Shown here piece after piece: positions 53,330 through 61,671 of a DNA stretch of 64,000 nucleotides. Origin of the DNA: Saprospiraceae bacterium. Its GTDB lineage: Bacteria; Bacteroidota; Bacteroidia; Chitinophagales; Saprospiraceae. Position 1 is the first letter of the stretch, and each line of letters begins with the position of its first letter. A model generated the notes under the pieces. It ran no database searches, was not told the DNA's origin, and was given only the letters and a program-made list of their open reading frames with translations. The position numbers and the translations under genes were made by a program. The stretch is from contig JAJCYI010000198.1 of NCBI GenBank assembly GCA_029263015.1, positions 29,671 to 93,670 on the forward strand, given 5' to 3'.

Positions 53330-54351
53330 AATAAATAGTTTATAATAATAAAAACAAGGGCGTGATGCTGTGAACGTATTGTTCATAGCATATGGTCTAA
53401 AGCTGGATTTCCTTAAGAAAGTTGTGGAATATTTTATACAGAAAGATGCGAAACAGAAAGGTAAAGATGCGTAATATATACTATCAATTTATTTAAGTCC
53501 AGTTTGGTTCCATTCATTCTGGAATTTGACTTGGGGCTGACCTAATTGGTGGTCAGCAATATTTTTGAATGAGACCAATAGCTATCAGCCTTTTTATTGA
53601 AGGCGGATAAAATGTTTAATTATCTAATACAAGTTCCGTAAAAAGAAACAGGAATGCTCATTGATTTTATGAATTTCTTTTACCTATTCAGATTCATGGG
53701 CGGATATTGTGCAAAAGAATAACCATCAAAACGATTCGAATCACAACTCATTGATTTTCAACCTAAAAACTGCTTGTTCAGGACTCTGCCCTTTGCCAAC
53801 TATGTCCATTGTCATACTACCCCATTATAGGTATTGTGCATTTCTAAAAATATAGAATTGGGATAAACGTAGCCAGAAGTAGAACTTCCAGTTACGCCAA
53901 ATACACAAAACCGATTATGGGGTAGTTTAGCCCTTATTACTTGTAGGTATTATTCTGTTTATGGGTGATTTTCTATTTTCTCTCCGCTTCATTATTTTTA
54001 TTCCATTATTATTTGCACCTTTGCTAAATGCCTTTTAAGAAAATATATAGCATCTCTGAAATGCCTTGGATCTTAATTCCTGGGTTGTAACGCTACTCCG
54101 CTACCTTTCGTTTTCTTCTCAATCATCATTTAACAATTCAATTTTATTAACATGAATAAAACACTTGCATTAGGTGCTGGTATGGTTGGCGGTATTGCTA
54201 CAATATATATCTGATTTAGAAGCTATTTTAAAACCCTCGTAATTAATTGCACCGTTCTCCGATTGATGTAATTGAGGCATATGAATCAACTTAACTGTTT
54301 TTACAATATTTGTTTTCAATTAAAGTGAGACAATCAACTTTATAAAATATT
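53330..54351. other. Long noncoding stretch with a palindromic element and a tiny ORF
   Basis: About 1 kb without a convincing gene. It holds a MITE-like element (53816-53926, listed separately) and a 20-codon frame ATG 54152 to TGA 54214 (MNKTLALGAGMVGGIATIYI) that could be a leader peptide or the start of a lost gene. The 135 bp after it contains no terminator; the promoter of the GcvT-like operon is probably at 54250-54340. Confidence 0.5.
53816..53926. mobile_element. MITE-like palindromic element
   Basis: A 111-bp segment has terminal inverted repeats of 28 bp (24 matches), ACTACCCCATTATAGGTATT at the left end. A second, weaker stem (CCAGAAGT/ACTTCCAG) is inside. I see no target duplication, so the borders are less certain than for the other elements. 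Confidence 0.55.
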
Positions 54352-55560
54352 ATGCCGATACAAACACCTTTTCACCCGAGAACCTCGGAACTCAACAGCA
54401 GTCTTGATTGGAAGGATTGGGGTGGCTATTTCGCTGCTAATTCCTACAATGTGGTTAATGATTTCGAATATTATGCATTCAGGCATTCAGCAGGATTGAT
54501 CGATATTACCCCCCTTTTCAAATATAAAGTAACCGGGAAAGATGCGTCCAGGTTTTTGTCTCGCCTTATTGTTAAAGACATAAGCAAATTAAAGCTAAAC
54601 CAAGCTACATACTGTTGCTGGTGTGATGATCGGGGCATGGTCATAGATGACGGAACAGTTATGCGATTTGGAGAGGATGAATATTTTGTGACAGCGGCAG
54701 ATCCTTCGTACTCGTGGTTTTCAAGATTTATTAAAAAACTTGATGTCCATATTGAAGATGTCACAGACAGCTACTGCGCATTGGCCTTGCAAGGCCCTAC
54801 ATCGAGGGACATCCTAAAAAACATGTGTGATGCGGATTTAGACAGTTTGAAATTTTTCTGGACGACGAGCACCAAAGCTGATGGCTTTGAATTTAAAATT
54901 TCACGTACAGGATACACTGGAGATTTAGGCTATGAGCTATGGATAAAAAATGAAGATGCATTGAAATTGTTTGATGCGGTTTGGAGTGCAGGCCAAAACT
55001 ACAACATAAGAATGTCGGGAATTGCTGCCCTGGATATCGCCAGAATCGAAGCAGGACTTATCATGAATGGTGTGGAATATCACAGTTCTTTACATGCACT
55101 TACCCCAGAACAAATGAGCACCCCGTATGAACTTGGACTCGGCTGGATGGTCAATTTGGACAGGGAAACATTCATGGGCCAAAAAGCCTTGAGGGCAGAA
55201 AATAAAAACGGGTCAAGATGGGCAACTGTAGGAGTTGATATCAATTGGCCCGATTTGGAAGAACTCTATCAAAAACATGGATTACCGCCCCACACAGAAG
55301 CTGGCGCCTGGCGGCACTCTGTTCCAATATTTCAAAAGCAGCACGTATCCAAACAAATTGGATATGCAACCAGTGGAACGTGGTCTCCCGCACTTAAAAA
55401 GAATATAGCACTTGCTACTATAGAGATAGATTACGCCAAGCCGGGAACTGAAGTAAACTTTGAAGTAATGGTGGAACACCATAGGGAGACAGTCAGGGCG
55501 ACTGTACACAAACCTCAATTTTTTAATCCAGAAAGAAAAAGGTCAATCCTTAAAAAATAA
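54352..55560 (+). CDS. GcvT-family aminomethyltransferase-like protein
   Basis: The 402-residue protein matches the folate-binding GcvT/DmdA family: AGLIDITPLFKYKVTGKDASRFL near residues 46-70, ALQGPTSRDILKN near 144-156, the folate-site block ISRTGYTGDLGYELWI near 180-195, GIAALDIARIEAGL and a C-terminal beta barrel. Such proteins use tetrahydrofolate to take up a methyl or methylene group in glycine cleavage or in demethylation of dimethylsulfoniopropionate, dimethylglycine and sarcosine. Here no gcvP/gcvH is nearby. Two FAD oxidoreductases follow directly, so I infer an oxidative demethylation pathway rather than glycine cleavage. Confidence 0.85.
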   Translation: MPIQTPFHPRTSELNSSLDWKDWGGYFAANSYNVVNDFEYYAFRHSAGLIDITPLFKYKVTGKDASRFLSRLIVKDISKLKLNQATYCCWCDDRGMVIDDGTVMRFGEDEYFVTAADPSYSWFSRFIKKLDVHIEDVTDSYCALALQGPTSRDILKNMCDADLDSLKFFWTTSTKADGFEFKISRTGYTGDLGYELWIKNEDALKLFDAVWSAGQNYNIRMSGIAALDIARIEAGLIMNGVEYHSSLHALTPEQMSTPYELGLGWMVNLDRETFMGQKALRAENKNGSRWATVGVDINWPDLEELYQKHGLPPHTEAGAWRHSVPIFQKQHVSKQIGYATSGTWSPALKKNIALATIEIDYAKPGTEVNFEVMVEHHRETVRATVHKPQFFNPERKRSILKK

Positions 55561-55564
55561 CACA

Positions 55565-57157
55565 ATGAGCAAAAAATATGATGCTATAATAATAGGTGGG
55601 GGTCACAATGGATTGATCAATGCCGCATATTTAGCCAAAGCAGGTAAGGATGTTTTAGTTTTAGAAAAAAGGCATGTCCTTGGAGGGGCAGCTGTTTCAG
55701 AAGAGGTGTATCCAGGATTTACTTATTCGGTGTGTAGCTATGTTGTGAGTTTGTTTCGACCACATATTATAAGAGAGTTAAACCTTGCAAAACACGGATA
55801 TGACATTATTCCCATGGACGCGTCATTCCAGCCACTTCCTGACGATGATTTGGGCTTATGCAGATGGGGAGATGCTTCTCGATCCAGAAGGGAAATTGCG
55901 CGATTTAGTAAAAAGGATTCGGAAGTTTATGGCGAGTTTAGCAAGGTAATGACCCACATGGCAAAGTTGGCAAAGGAAGTCATAGATCATCCGGCACCAG
56001 ATGTAGCCTCCATCAATCCAAAAGAGCTTTCGTCTCTTTTGAGAATGGGGAAGGTCTTCAAAAATCTTGGCCCTGAGTTGCTTCACATGAATACCAAACT
56101 ACTGACCATGAGCAGTGCCGATTTTCTCGATCTCTGGTTTGAATCAGAAGTACTAAAAGGGCCAATGGCCGTAAGCGGGATTATTGGGACATTTCTGGGC
56201 GTCCGTTCTCCCGGAACGGCTTATGTACTTCTTCACCATTACATGGGCGAGTTAGACGGAGCTTTTCGTTCCTGGGGATTTTCAAAAGGTGGAACGGGTG
56301 GGGTAAGTATTGCGTGTGCCAATGCTGCCAAAAGCTATGGAGCAGAAATAAGAACCAATGTGAATGTGTCTCATGTCAAAATTAAAAATGGGAAATCCAC
56401 AGGTATAATTTTGGCAAATGGAGATGAAATTGATTCCAAAATAGTCGTTTCAAACCTAGACCCAAACCGAACCTATCTCAAAATGATTGGGGAGGACAAT
56501 CTTCCAAAGGATATTACAACAGAGATCAAAAGGTTTAAGCTCAGAGGTAGCTCAGGAAAAGTCAATTTTGCCCTCAGTGGAGTCCCCAATTTCTGTAAGA
56601 AACGCGATGGTCTTGAGTTCATGAAAGGAGATATTGCCATTGTCCCTAATGTTGATTACGTGGAGAAAGCCTACGATCAAGCAAAATATGGAGAGTTTTC
56701 AGAAAAGCCTTATATCAATATAGTTGTCCCATCATTAACAGACCCAACATTGGCACCTCCTGGCAAACACGTGATGTCATGCTTTGTACAATATGCTCCG
56801 TTCGACATTAAAGAAGGCCCTGAGTATTGGCCGAAGTTGGCTGGTAAATTCGGTGATGCCGTGCAAAATACGATCAAGGAATATGTCCCAGATATTGACA
56901 GTTTGGTGGAACATAGGCAAGTGGTCACACCTTGGGATTTACAGGAAACTTTCGGACTAACAGAAGGCAATATATTTCAAGGAGAACTTACCCTAGAGCA
57001 GCTTTTATTTCAACGTCCAATTTCAGGTTATGCCAAATATAAAACCCCAATAGAAAATTTATGGATGTCCGGCTCCGGCACCCATCCCGGAGGTGGGATC
57101 ATGGGATCGGGAGGTGAATTATCTGCAAAGTCAATTTTAAAAGAAAAAGTGATATGA
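55565..57157 (+). CDS. FAD-dependent oxidoreductase, PYROXD2/phytoene dehydrogenase-like (first copy)
   Basis: The 530-residue protein has the FAD-binding motif IIIGGGHNGLINAAYLAKAG with VLVLEKRHVLGGAAVSEE at residues about 6-47 and the C-terminal motif MSGSGTHPGGGIMGSGG, the pattern of PYROXD2/CrtI-like amine oxidoreductases. The substrate may be an amine or a polyene; carotenoid genes are not nearby. It starts five bases after the GcvT-like stop and overlaps the next gene by four bases (ATGA), so the three form an operon with coupled translation. Confidence 0.85.
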   Translation: MSKKYDAIIIGGGHNGLINAAYLAKAGKDVLVLEKRHVLGGAAVSEEVYPGFTYSVCSYVVSLFRPHIIRELNLAKHGYDIIPMDASFQPLPDDDLGLCRWGDASRSRREIARFSKKDSEVYGEFSKVMTHMAKLAKEVIDHPAPDVASINPKELSSLLRMGKVFKNLGPELLHMNTKLLTMSSADFLDLWFESEVLKGPMAVSGIIGTFLGVRSPGTAYVLLHHYMGELDGAFRSWGFSKGGTGGVSIACANAAKSYGAEIRTNVNVSHVKIKNGKSTGIILANGDEIDSKIVVSNLDPNRTYLKMIGEDNLPKDITTEIKRFKLRGSSGKVNFALSGVPNFCKKRDGLEFMKGDIAIVPNVDYVEKAYDQAKYGEFSEKPYINIVVPSLTDPTLAPPGKHVMSCFVQYAPFDIKEGPEYWPKLAGKFGDAVQNTIKEYVPDIDSLVEHRQVVTPWDLQETFGLTEGNIFQGELTLEQLLFQRPISGYAKYKTPIENLWMSGSGTHPGGGIMGSGGELSAKSILKEKVI

Positions 57158-58698
57158 GCATGTATGATATTATCGTAATTGGTGGTGGTCATAATGGACT
57201 CACCACAGCCACTATTCTTGCCAAAAAGGGAAAGAAAGTCCTTGTGGTCGAGAAAAGAAATGTGCTGGGTGGTATTGCAGCGGGAGAAGAATTCCACCCA
57301 GGCTATTCAACAACAGGATTATTGCACGATACCAGTGGTGTCCGGTCAGAAGTAGTTAAAAACCTTCAACTTGAAAAACATGGATTGGAGATTGATAACA
57401 AACGTGCAGATGTGACAATTCTGTCCAAAGATGGAAAAAGTGTCACTGTCCATTCAGACGTAAATGCAACTGCTAAAGCTATCGCTAAATTCTCCAAAAA
57501 TGATGCTGAAGCCTACAAAGCATACCAGGAGTTTCTTAAAAATATTAGTAAAGTCATCAATGATTTGATGGACAATCCCCCTCCAAATATTGAAGTTGAA
57601 AATTTGACCATGGCCAGTCTGGTCGTATTGGCCAAAAAAGGGCTAATGCTCAAAGGGCTGGGGAATAAAACCATGATGGAATTGCTCAAGGTAGCTCCGA
57701 TGTGTGTGGCAGATTTTTTGAACGAAAAATTTGAAACAGATTTTCTTAAAGCCGGCCTAGCCGCACCGGCCTTATACGGATCCTATGCTGCCCCATGGTC
57801 CGCATATTCTACTATTAACCTGCTGCTTTGGGAATGTGCTTCCAGAAGTAATATTAAAGGTGGCCCACAAGCCCTTGTTAATGCATTGCTAAAGGCAGCT
57901 GAACAAGCAAAGGTTGAAATTCGAACCGGAGCAGGAGTAGAAAAAATAATGTTGGATGCTGAAGGAGCTATTAGCGGTGTGAGATTAAAAGGCGGTGAGG
58001 AAATCAGTGCCGCGAAAGTTGCAGCTTCCTGCACACCGAAAGAAACCTTCCTGAACTTGTTTGATGATTTCGAGCTTGAATACGAACTTGATTATTGGAT
58101 TGACAAAATACGAAGCAGGGGCACAACTGCAAAGGTCAATCTTGCTATTAATAAAGGAGTCGAATTAAACGGCCAAACAGTTGAATATGCCAGGACAGGA
58201 AATTCTTTTGATGAAATGGAAAAGGCCTTTGATCCAGTGAAGTACAAGGAAGTAACCGATGCACCATTCCTGGATATTCATATTCCTACTATCTCTGATC
58301 CTTCTTTGGCGCCAGATGGCCACAGCGTCATTTCAGTATTGGTTCATCAAATCCCCTATTATTTTGAAACAGGATGGTCGGCAGGCGCAAAAAAGAAATT
58401 AGGTGAGGATGTACTCAAAACGCTTGAATTATATTCACCTGGGTTAGCGAAAGCCGTGGTTGGCATAGAAGTCCTTTCACCAGTTGATTTTGAAGAAATA
58501 TACACGTTGACCGAAGGCCATATTTATCATGGGGAACATTTTGTGGATCAATTGGTCACGCGTCCGATTCCAGCTTGCTCAAGATATACTACCCCAGTTT
58601 CTGGCTTGTATTTGTGCGGCAGTGGCTCGCATCCTGGAGGTGGTATTACCTGTGCACCTGGAAGTATGGCGGCTGCAACAATTTTGCGTACAAAATAA
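57154..58698 (+). CDS. FAD-dependent oxidoreductase, PYROXD2-like (second copy)
   Basis: The 514-residue paralogue has IIVIGGGHNGLTTATILAKKG, VLVVEKRNVLGGIAAGEE and the C-terminal CGSGSHPGGGITCAPG, so both GxGxxG and the end motif are kept. It is clearly related to the preceding protein, but diverged in the middle, and the two may form a heteromeric enzyme, as seen for some two-subunit amine dehydrogenases (inference). The ATG overlaps the preceding stop (ATGA). About 35 bp after its stop begins a decayed Rieske-oxygenase-like fragment. Confidence 0.85.
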   Translation: MSMYDIIVIGGGHNGLTTATILAKKGKKVLVVEKRNVLGGIAAGEEFHPGYSTTGLLHDTSGVRSEVVKNLQLEKHGLEIDNKRADVTILSKDGKSVTVHSDVNATAKAIAKFSKNDAEAYKAYQEFLKNISKVINDLMDNPPPNIEVENLTMASLVVLAKKGLMLKGLGNKTMMELLKVAPMCVADFLNEKFETDFLKAGLAAPALYGSYAAPWSAYSTINLLLWECASRSNIKGGPQALVNALLKAAEQAKVEIRTGAGVEKIMLDAEGAISGVRLKGGEEISAAKVAASCTPKETFLNLFDDFELEYELDYWIDKIRSRGTTAKVNLAINKGVELNGQTVEYARTGNSFDEMEKAFDPVKYKEVTDAPFLDIHIPTISDPSLAPDGHSVISVLVHQIPYYFETGWSAGAKKKLGEDVLKTLELYSPGLAKAVVGIEVLSPVDFEEIYTLTEGHIYHGEHFVDQLVTRPIPACSRYTTPVSGLYLCGSGSHPGGGITCAPGSMAAATILRTK

Positions 58699-58732
58699 CT
58701 TGTGAGATCAACATAACCCGATAAAATGATTT

Positions 58733-58925
58733 ATGCCAAATAAAAAAATTGAAAAAGGGAGTTGATTATCCCATCGTCGATATTGCATGGACTTTACCGG
58801 GAAAATATTACCACAGTGAGGATATTTACAAAGAGGAGATCGAAAAGAAATTTTACACTCCCTATACAAGGAATTGCTAAAAGCCCTTGGGCATGATGAT
58901 CCTGAGGAAAATGATAAATTTTAAC
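58733..58925 (+). pseudogene. Remnant of a Rieske ring-hydroxylating oxygenase-like gene
   Basis: From 58749 one frame reads DYPIVDIAWTLPGKYYHSEDIYKEEIEKKFYTPYTRN and stops; the TLPGKYY and SEDIYKEEIEKKF blocks resemble the N-terminus of Rieske oxygenase alpha subunits (TLPGRFY..DPE.FE.E...IF), found in glycine-betaine or carnitine demethylases. The ATG at 58733 is in another frame, and the Rieske cysteines and the catalytic domain are missing, so it is a broken 5' end. This is a tentative match. Confidence 0.45.
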
Positions 58926-59013
58926 TGGCGGATATTCGATCATTAATGCAATCACTACTGTGCCAAAAATAAAATCAGAGAAGCATAAATCTGTATGTCA
59001 TTATTTGTTGACA

Positions 59014-59709
59014 CTAATCACTGACCAAAACCTTCATGGCCATATAGCCTAATCCTAAAACCCCAGTCATTACTACCGCTAATCCAAGTGAACTCAAATT
59101 TGCAATCGGATGAAAAACTACCTGCATAATATCGCAAAACAATTGGTATGGATGTGTGATGATATCCCAAGTATTCCAGCGCTGACACCTGCCTATATAA
59201 ACACCGAATGCACATAATATAATAGCAATCCAAATTAATACATCAGAAATTTTTTTTCCAAATTTTTTTTCCAAAAAACATTGCACGTCAAGCAGCGATA
59301 AAAAGCCCAAAAACAATCCAGTCCAGGCAAATGAAAAAAGCATCATGGTATCATACCAATATGGAACAGGAGGACGAAATCTCACATGCAACAAATCCGT
59401 GACCAGATAAGGAGCGTTTGGCAAAAAGACCAGCCAAGTCATTAATAAAATAACAACAATCCACTTTTTTGAAAAGTGATGCATTGCCATTGACAACCAA
59501 TATGGAATCCATGCAAGAAAGAGATTCCAAACAAGAAACATAAACGTTTCGCTCCTAGTATTAGCTACATCCTGAATGCTAGCAATTTGTCCAAAATCAA
59601 ACCCAATATAACTACTTCGATAGACTACCAATGCACAATCAAATATGGACATTAAACAAAGCAATAAAAATATTTTATAATGCTTTTTTGATAAAAATAA
59701 ATTTGACAT
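59014..59709 (-). CDS. DUF1361 membrane protein
   Basis: The 231-residue protein has about seven membrane helices. FLPNAPYLVTDLLHV, YWYDTMMLFSFAWTGLFLGFLSLLDV and GRCQRWNTWDIITHP (in parts) match the family DUF1361, common in Bacteroidota and cyanobacteria, for which I know no function. A perfect 14-bp inverted repeat (59840-59853 with 59870-59883) lies upstream. The gene is isolated on the minus strand and convergent with the Rieske-like remnant. Confidence 0.85.
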   Translation of the reverse strand: MSNLFLSKKHYKIFLLLCLMSIFDCALVVYRSSYIGFDFGQIASIQDVANTRSETFMFLVWNLFLAWIPYWLSMAMHHFSKKWIVVILLMTWLVFLPNAPYLVTDLLHVRFRPPVPYWYDTMMLFSFAWTGLFLGFLSLLDVQCFLEKKFGKKISDVLIWIAIILCAFGVYIGRCQRWNTWDIITHPYQLFCDIMQVVFHPIANLSSLGLAVVMTGVLGLGYMAMKVLVSD

Positions 59710-59839
59710 ATCTCAACGAATAAAAATACTAATTAGGGTGAATAGAAGTGGTTAAAAGTTATTCTGAAAATTATCCATTTAACTTCCAATACTTTCTACC
59801 AAGTCTACCAATTCACTTTCCGTGAAGAATACTTACCAC

Positions 59840-59883
59840 GATTAAATAATCATTTCCCAGCGTGTATTTATGATTATTTAATC
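59840..59883. terminator. AT-rich 14-bp inverted repeat
   Basis: GATTAAATAATCAT and its perfect complement lie between the start of the DUF1361 gene and the stop of the leftward lipoprotein gene at 59940. It may be the terminator of that lipoprotein gene. Confidence 0.5.
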
Positions 59884-59939
59884 ATGGACGTTTCAAGGTT
59901 TTATTTCTTTAAGTAGTCGGACACAGCTGTTTAATTCTT

Positions 59940-60353
59940 CTATTCATGAATCTTAATCCAATCTATTGTGTCGTCCTCAGAGAGTTTGATCACCATTGTT
60001 TTAGTATGTAAAGTCCAAAAACCTATACGCTTCTCAGTTATCAGGTAGTATAGATAATTTTCATTGCTCCTGTAATAGGAAGGCTCTCCAAGCAGACCTA
60101 AAATTTCATCTTTATTTAGCGACCTGATCGTATCATTGTAAACCAGGTCATTAAGCATTCTATCTCTGTAGGGATAATCCGCACCATCCTTCGTGTTCCA
60201 TTTCGCCTTATCAAACACCCATTCACTGTCCGGTTTCGATTTCTCATTTCCACCATTTTCTCCTCTATCGGTTTTACAGGCGAGACTGCATACAAAAAGG
60301 GATACTATAAAGAATCTAATTTTGCTGCTGTGGAGGGGTACGACAAACCTCAT
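59940..60353 (-). CDS. Lipoprotein with BamE/SmpA-like fold
   Basis: From the ATG at 60351-60353 the protein has 137 residues, with a lipobox near LFVCSLACKTD. The block LNKDEILGLLGEPSYYRSNENYLYYLI has the pattern of SmpA/OmlA (BamE) domains (x-K-D-E-I-x-x-L-L-G-x-P), small outer-membrane lipoproteins that often help assemble envelope proteins. A second in-frame ATG at 60438-60440 would add 29 residues before the signal and is less likely. It is followed by an AT-rich hairpin. The real role is unknown. Confidence 0.7.
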   Translation of the reverse strand: MRFVVPLHSSKIRFFIVSLFVCSLACKTDRGENGGNEKSKPDSEWVFDKAKWNTKDGADYPYRDRMLNDLVYNDTIRSLNKDEILGLLGEPSYYRSNENYLYYLITEKRIGFWTLHTKTMVIKLSEDDTIDWIKIHE

Positions 60354-60601
60354 AATTATGAGGTTTAAATTGATGGATTCCTTGAGCCATTTGGTGGCCT
60401 TGTTAAATGTGTTTTGTGGAACTTGTGCTGGATTTTGCATGATAGATTATTTTAAAAGTCCTTTGAAATTCAAAGTATTTGTGTAAAAAAATATTGACAA
60501 CGAATGGCCCATGATTTCCAAATTGCTGATTTTCAATAACTTGCATCTCCTCATTGTCTTAACTAAAGGTGACACCTTTTATAGTTCCCTCTCTTCAAAA
60601 A

Positions 60602-60901
60602 TCAACCTCCCTTCAACAAGGCTTCCAATGCTTTCAAGTGGTCATCAAATGCCTTTCGTCCAGCAATGGTTGCAGTATAGGATGTCTGAGGTTTTCGGCC
60701 GATAAATTCTTTTTTCAAATCGATGTACCCCTCTTTTTCAAGCACTTTGATGTGGCTGGCAAGATTGCCGTCAGTAAGGCCAAGCATTTCTTTGATTGCA
60801 CCAAACCCTACCCAGTCGTTCACCATCAACATGGACATGACACCCAACCTGATACGGTTATCGAGTTTTGTACTGTTGAGTTTATCTAGTAGGTGTTTCA
60901 T
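60602..60901 (-). CDS. Winged-helix transcriptional regulator
   Basis: The 99-residue protein is a single winged helix-turn-helix: NRIRLGVMSMLMVNDWVGFGAIKEMLGLTDGNLASHIKVLEKEGYI, with the recognition helix in DGNLASHIKVLEKEG and the wing in FIGRKPQTSYTATIAG. It matches the DUF/HTH_34-type regulators that are often paired with membrane proteins. It lies 12 bp after the membrane-protein gene at 60914 on the same strand, so the two form an operon and it probably controls that pair or a nearby transporter. Confidence 0.85.
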   Translation of the reverse strand: MKHLLDKLNSTKLDNRIRLGVMSMLMVNDWVGFGAIKEMLGLTDGNLASHIKVLEKEGYIDLKKEFIGRKPQTSYTATIAGRKAFDDHLKALEALLKGG

Positions 60902-60913
60902 TTCAAGCTTCTG

Positions 60914-61576
60914 TTATGAAACCTCATGGTCAATTTTCCTTTCGTGTTTATAGTATATCAAAAGTCCGTAAACAATGTGGAGGATTCCAAACCCCAATGC
61001 CCACAATTCCAATCCAAAGCCTGGGTAATACAAGCCAATGCACCCCAATATTATTTCCGTTATCCCCAAGTTCCTGATATCAACAAAGGTATATTTCCCA
61101 CCATTCACCAAAGCCAGTCCATAAAAAATCAATGTGGCTGGGGCCACCAATCCATATACACCATTTTTGTACAAAACAAGGCAAAAAATCCCGCCAGCGA
61201 CCAGCGGGATAGCAAGGTTGACCAACATTCGGCCAGCCATCGCATCCCATGTTTTCTGGCCTTGTTTTTTTGCTTTTCTTGTCGTGAAAAAAATCCCAGA
61301 TACAAGCGCTAACACAAATACTATAGTGGCATCGAGCACAAAAAAGGTTTCATAAGGCATGCCCCATTTTCCGTTGTGCAGTATTTCGTAATAGAGATGT
61401 TTACTTGAAAATACTGGAACGTCGAGGTATAAATAAACTGCCGCCGCACCCAAAAGGGCCCAAACCCCAGCAGCAACTCCCGACAGCCCACTTAATGAAA
61501 TGAATCGGCTACTGCGCTCCATCAGCGAGCGGATCTGGGTCAATGTTTCGAGATGTTCGTTGTGGGTTTCTACCAT
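60914..61576 (-). CDS. Multi-pass membrane protein paired with a winged-helix regulator
   Basis: From the ATG at 61574-61576 the 220-residue protein has a charged N-terminus (VETHNEHLETLTQIRSLMERSSRF) followed by about six membrane helices and a basic tail. I know no function. It precedes the winged-helix gene by 12 bp, a pairing seen often in Bacteroidota where the membrane protein is thought to sense or respond to envelope changes (inference). A longer frame to 61663 starts in a terminator hairpin and is rejected. A leftward terminator lies upstream. Confidence 0.75.
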   Translation of the reverse strand: MVETHNEHLETLTQIRSLMERSSRFISLSGLSGVAAGVWALLGAAAVYLYLDVPVFSSKHLYYEILHNGKWGMPYETFFVLDATIVFVLALVSGIFFTTRKAKKQGQKTWDAMAGRMLVNLAIPLVAGGIFCLVLYKNGVYGLVAPATLIFYGLALVNGGKYTFVDIRNLGITEIILGCIGLYYPGFGLELWALGFGILHIVYGLLIYYKHERKIDHEVS

Positions 61577-61619
61577 GCTTAAGATGTTATAAAAGTACTT
61601 TGAATCACAAAGTAATGAT

Positions 61620-61658
61620 AAAAAAATGGAAGCTGCAAATGTCAGCTTCCATTTTTTT
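61620..61658 (-). terminator. Strong intrinsic terminator, 16-bp stem
   Basis: AAAAAAATGGAAGCTG and its perfect complement (61620-61635, 61643-61658) give a stem with T runs on both strands. It lies 13 bp past the stop of the T9SS gene at 61672 and ends that transcript; it can also work rightward. Confidence 0.85.
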
Positions 61659-61671
61659 ACCATTACCCGAA

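Noticed and set aside
58861..58925. A possible continuation of the Rieske-like fragment in another frame (LLKALGHDDPEENDKF).
   Set aside because: Too short and in a different frame to prove that it belongs to the same gene; included in the pseudogene span only as an approximate border.
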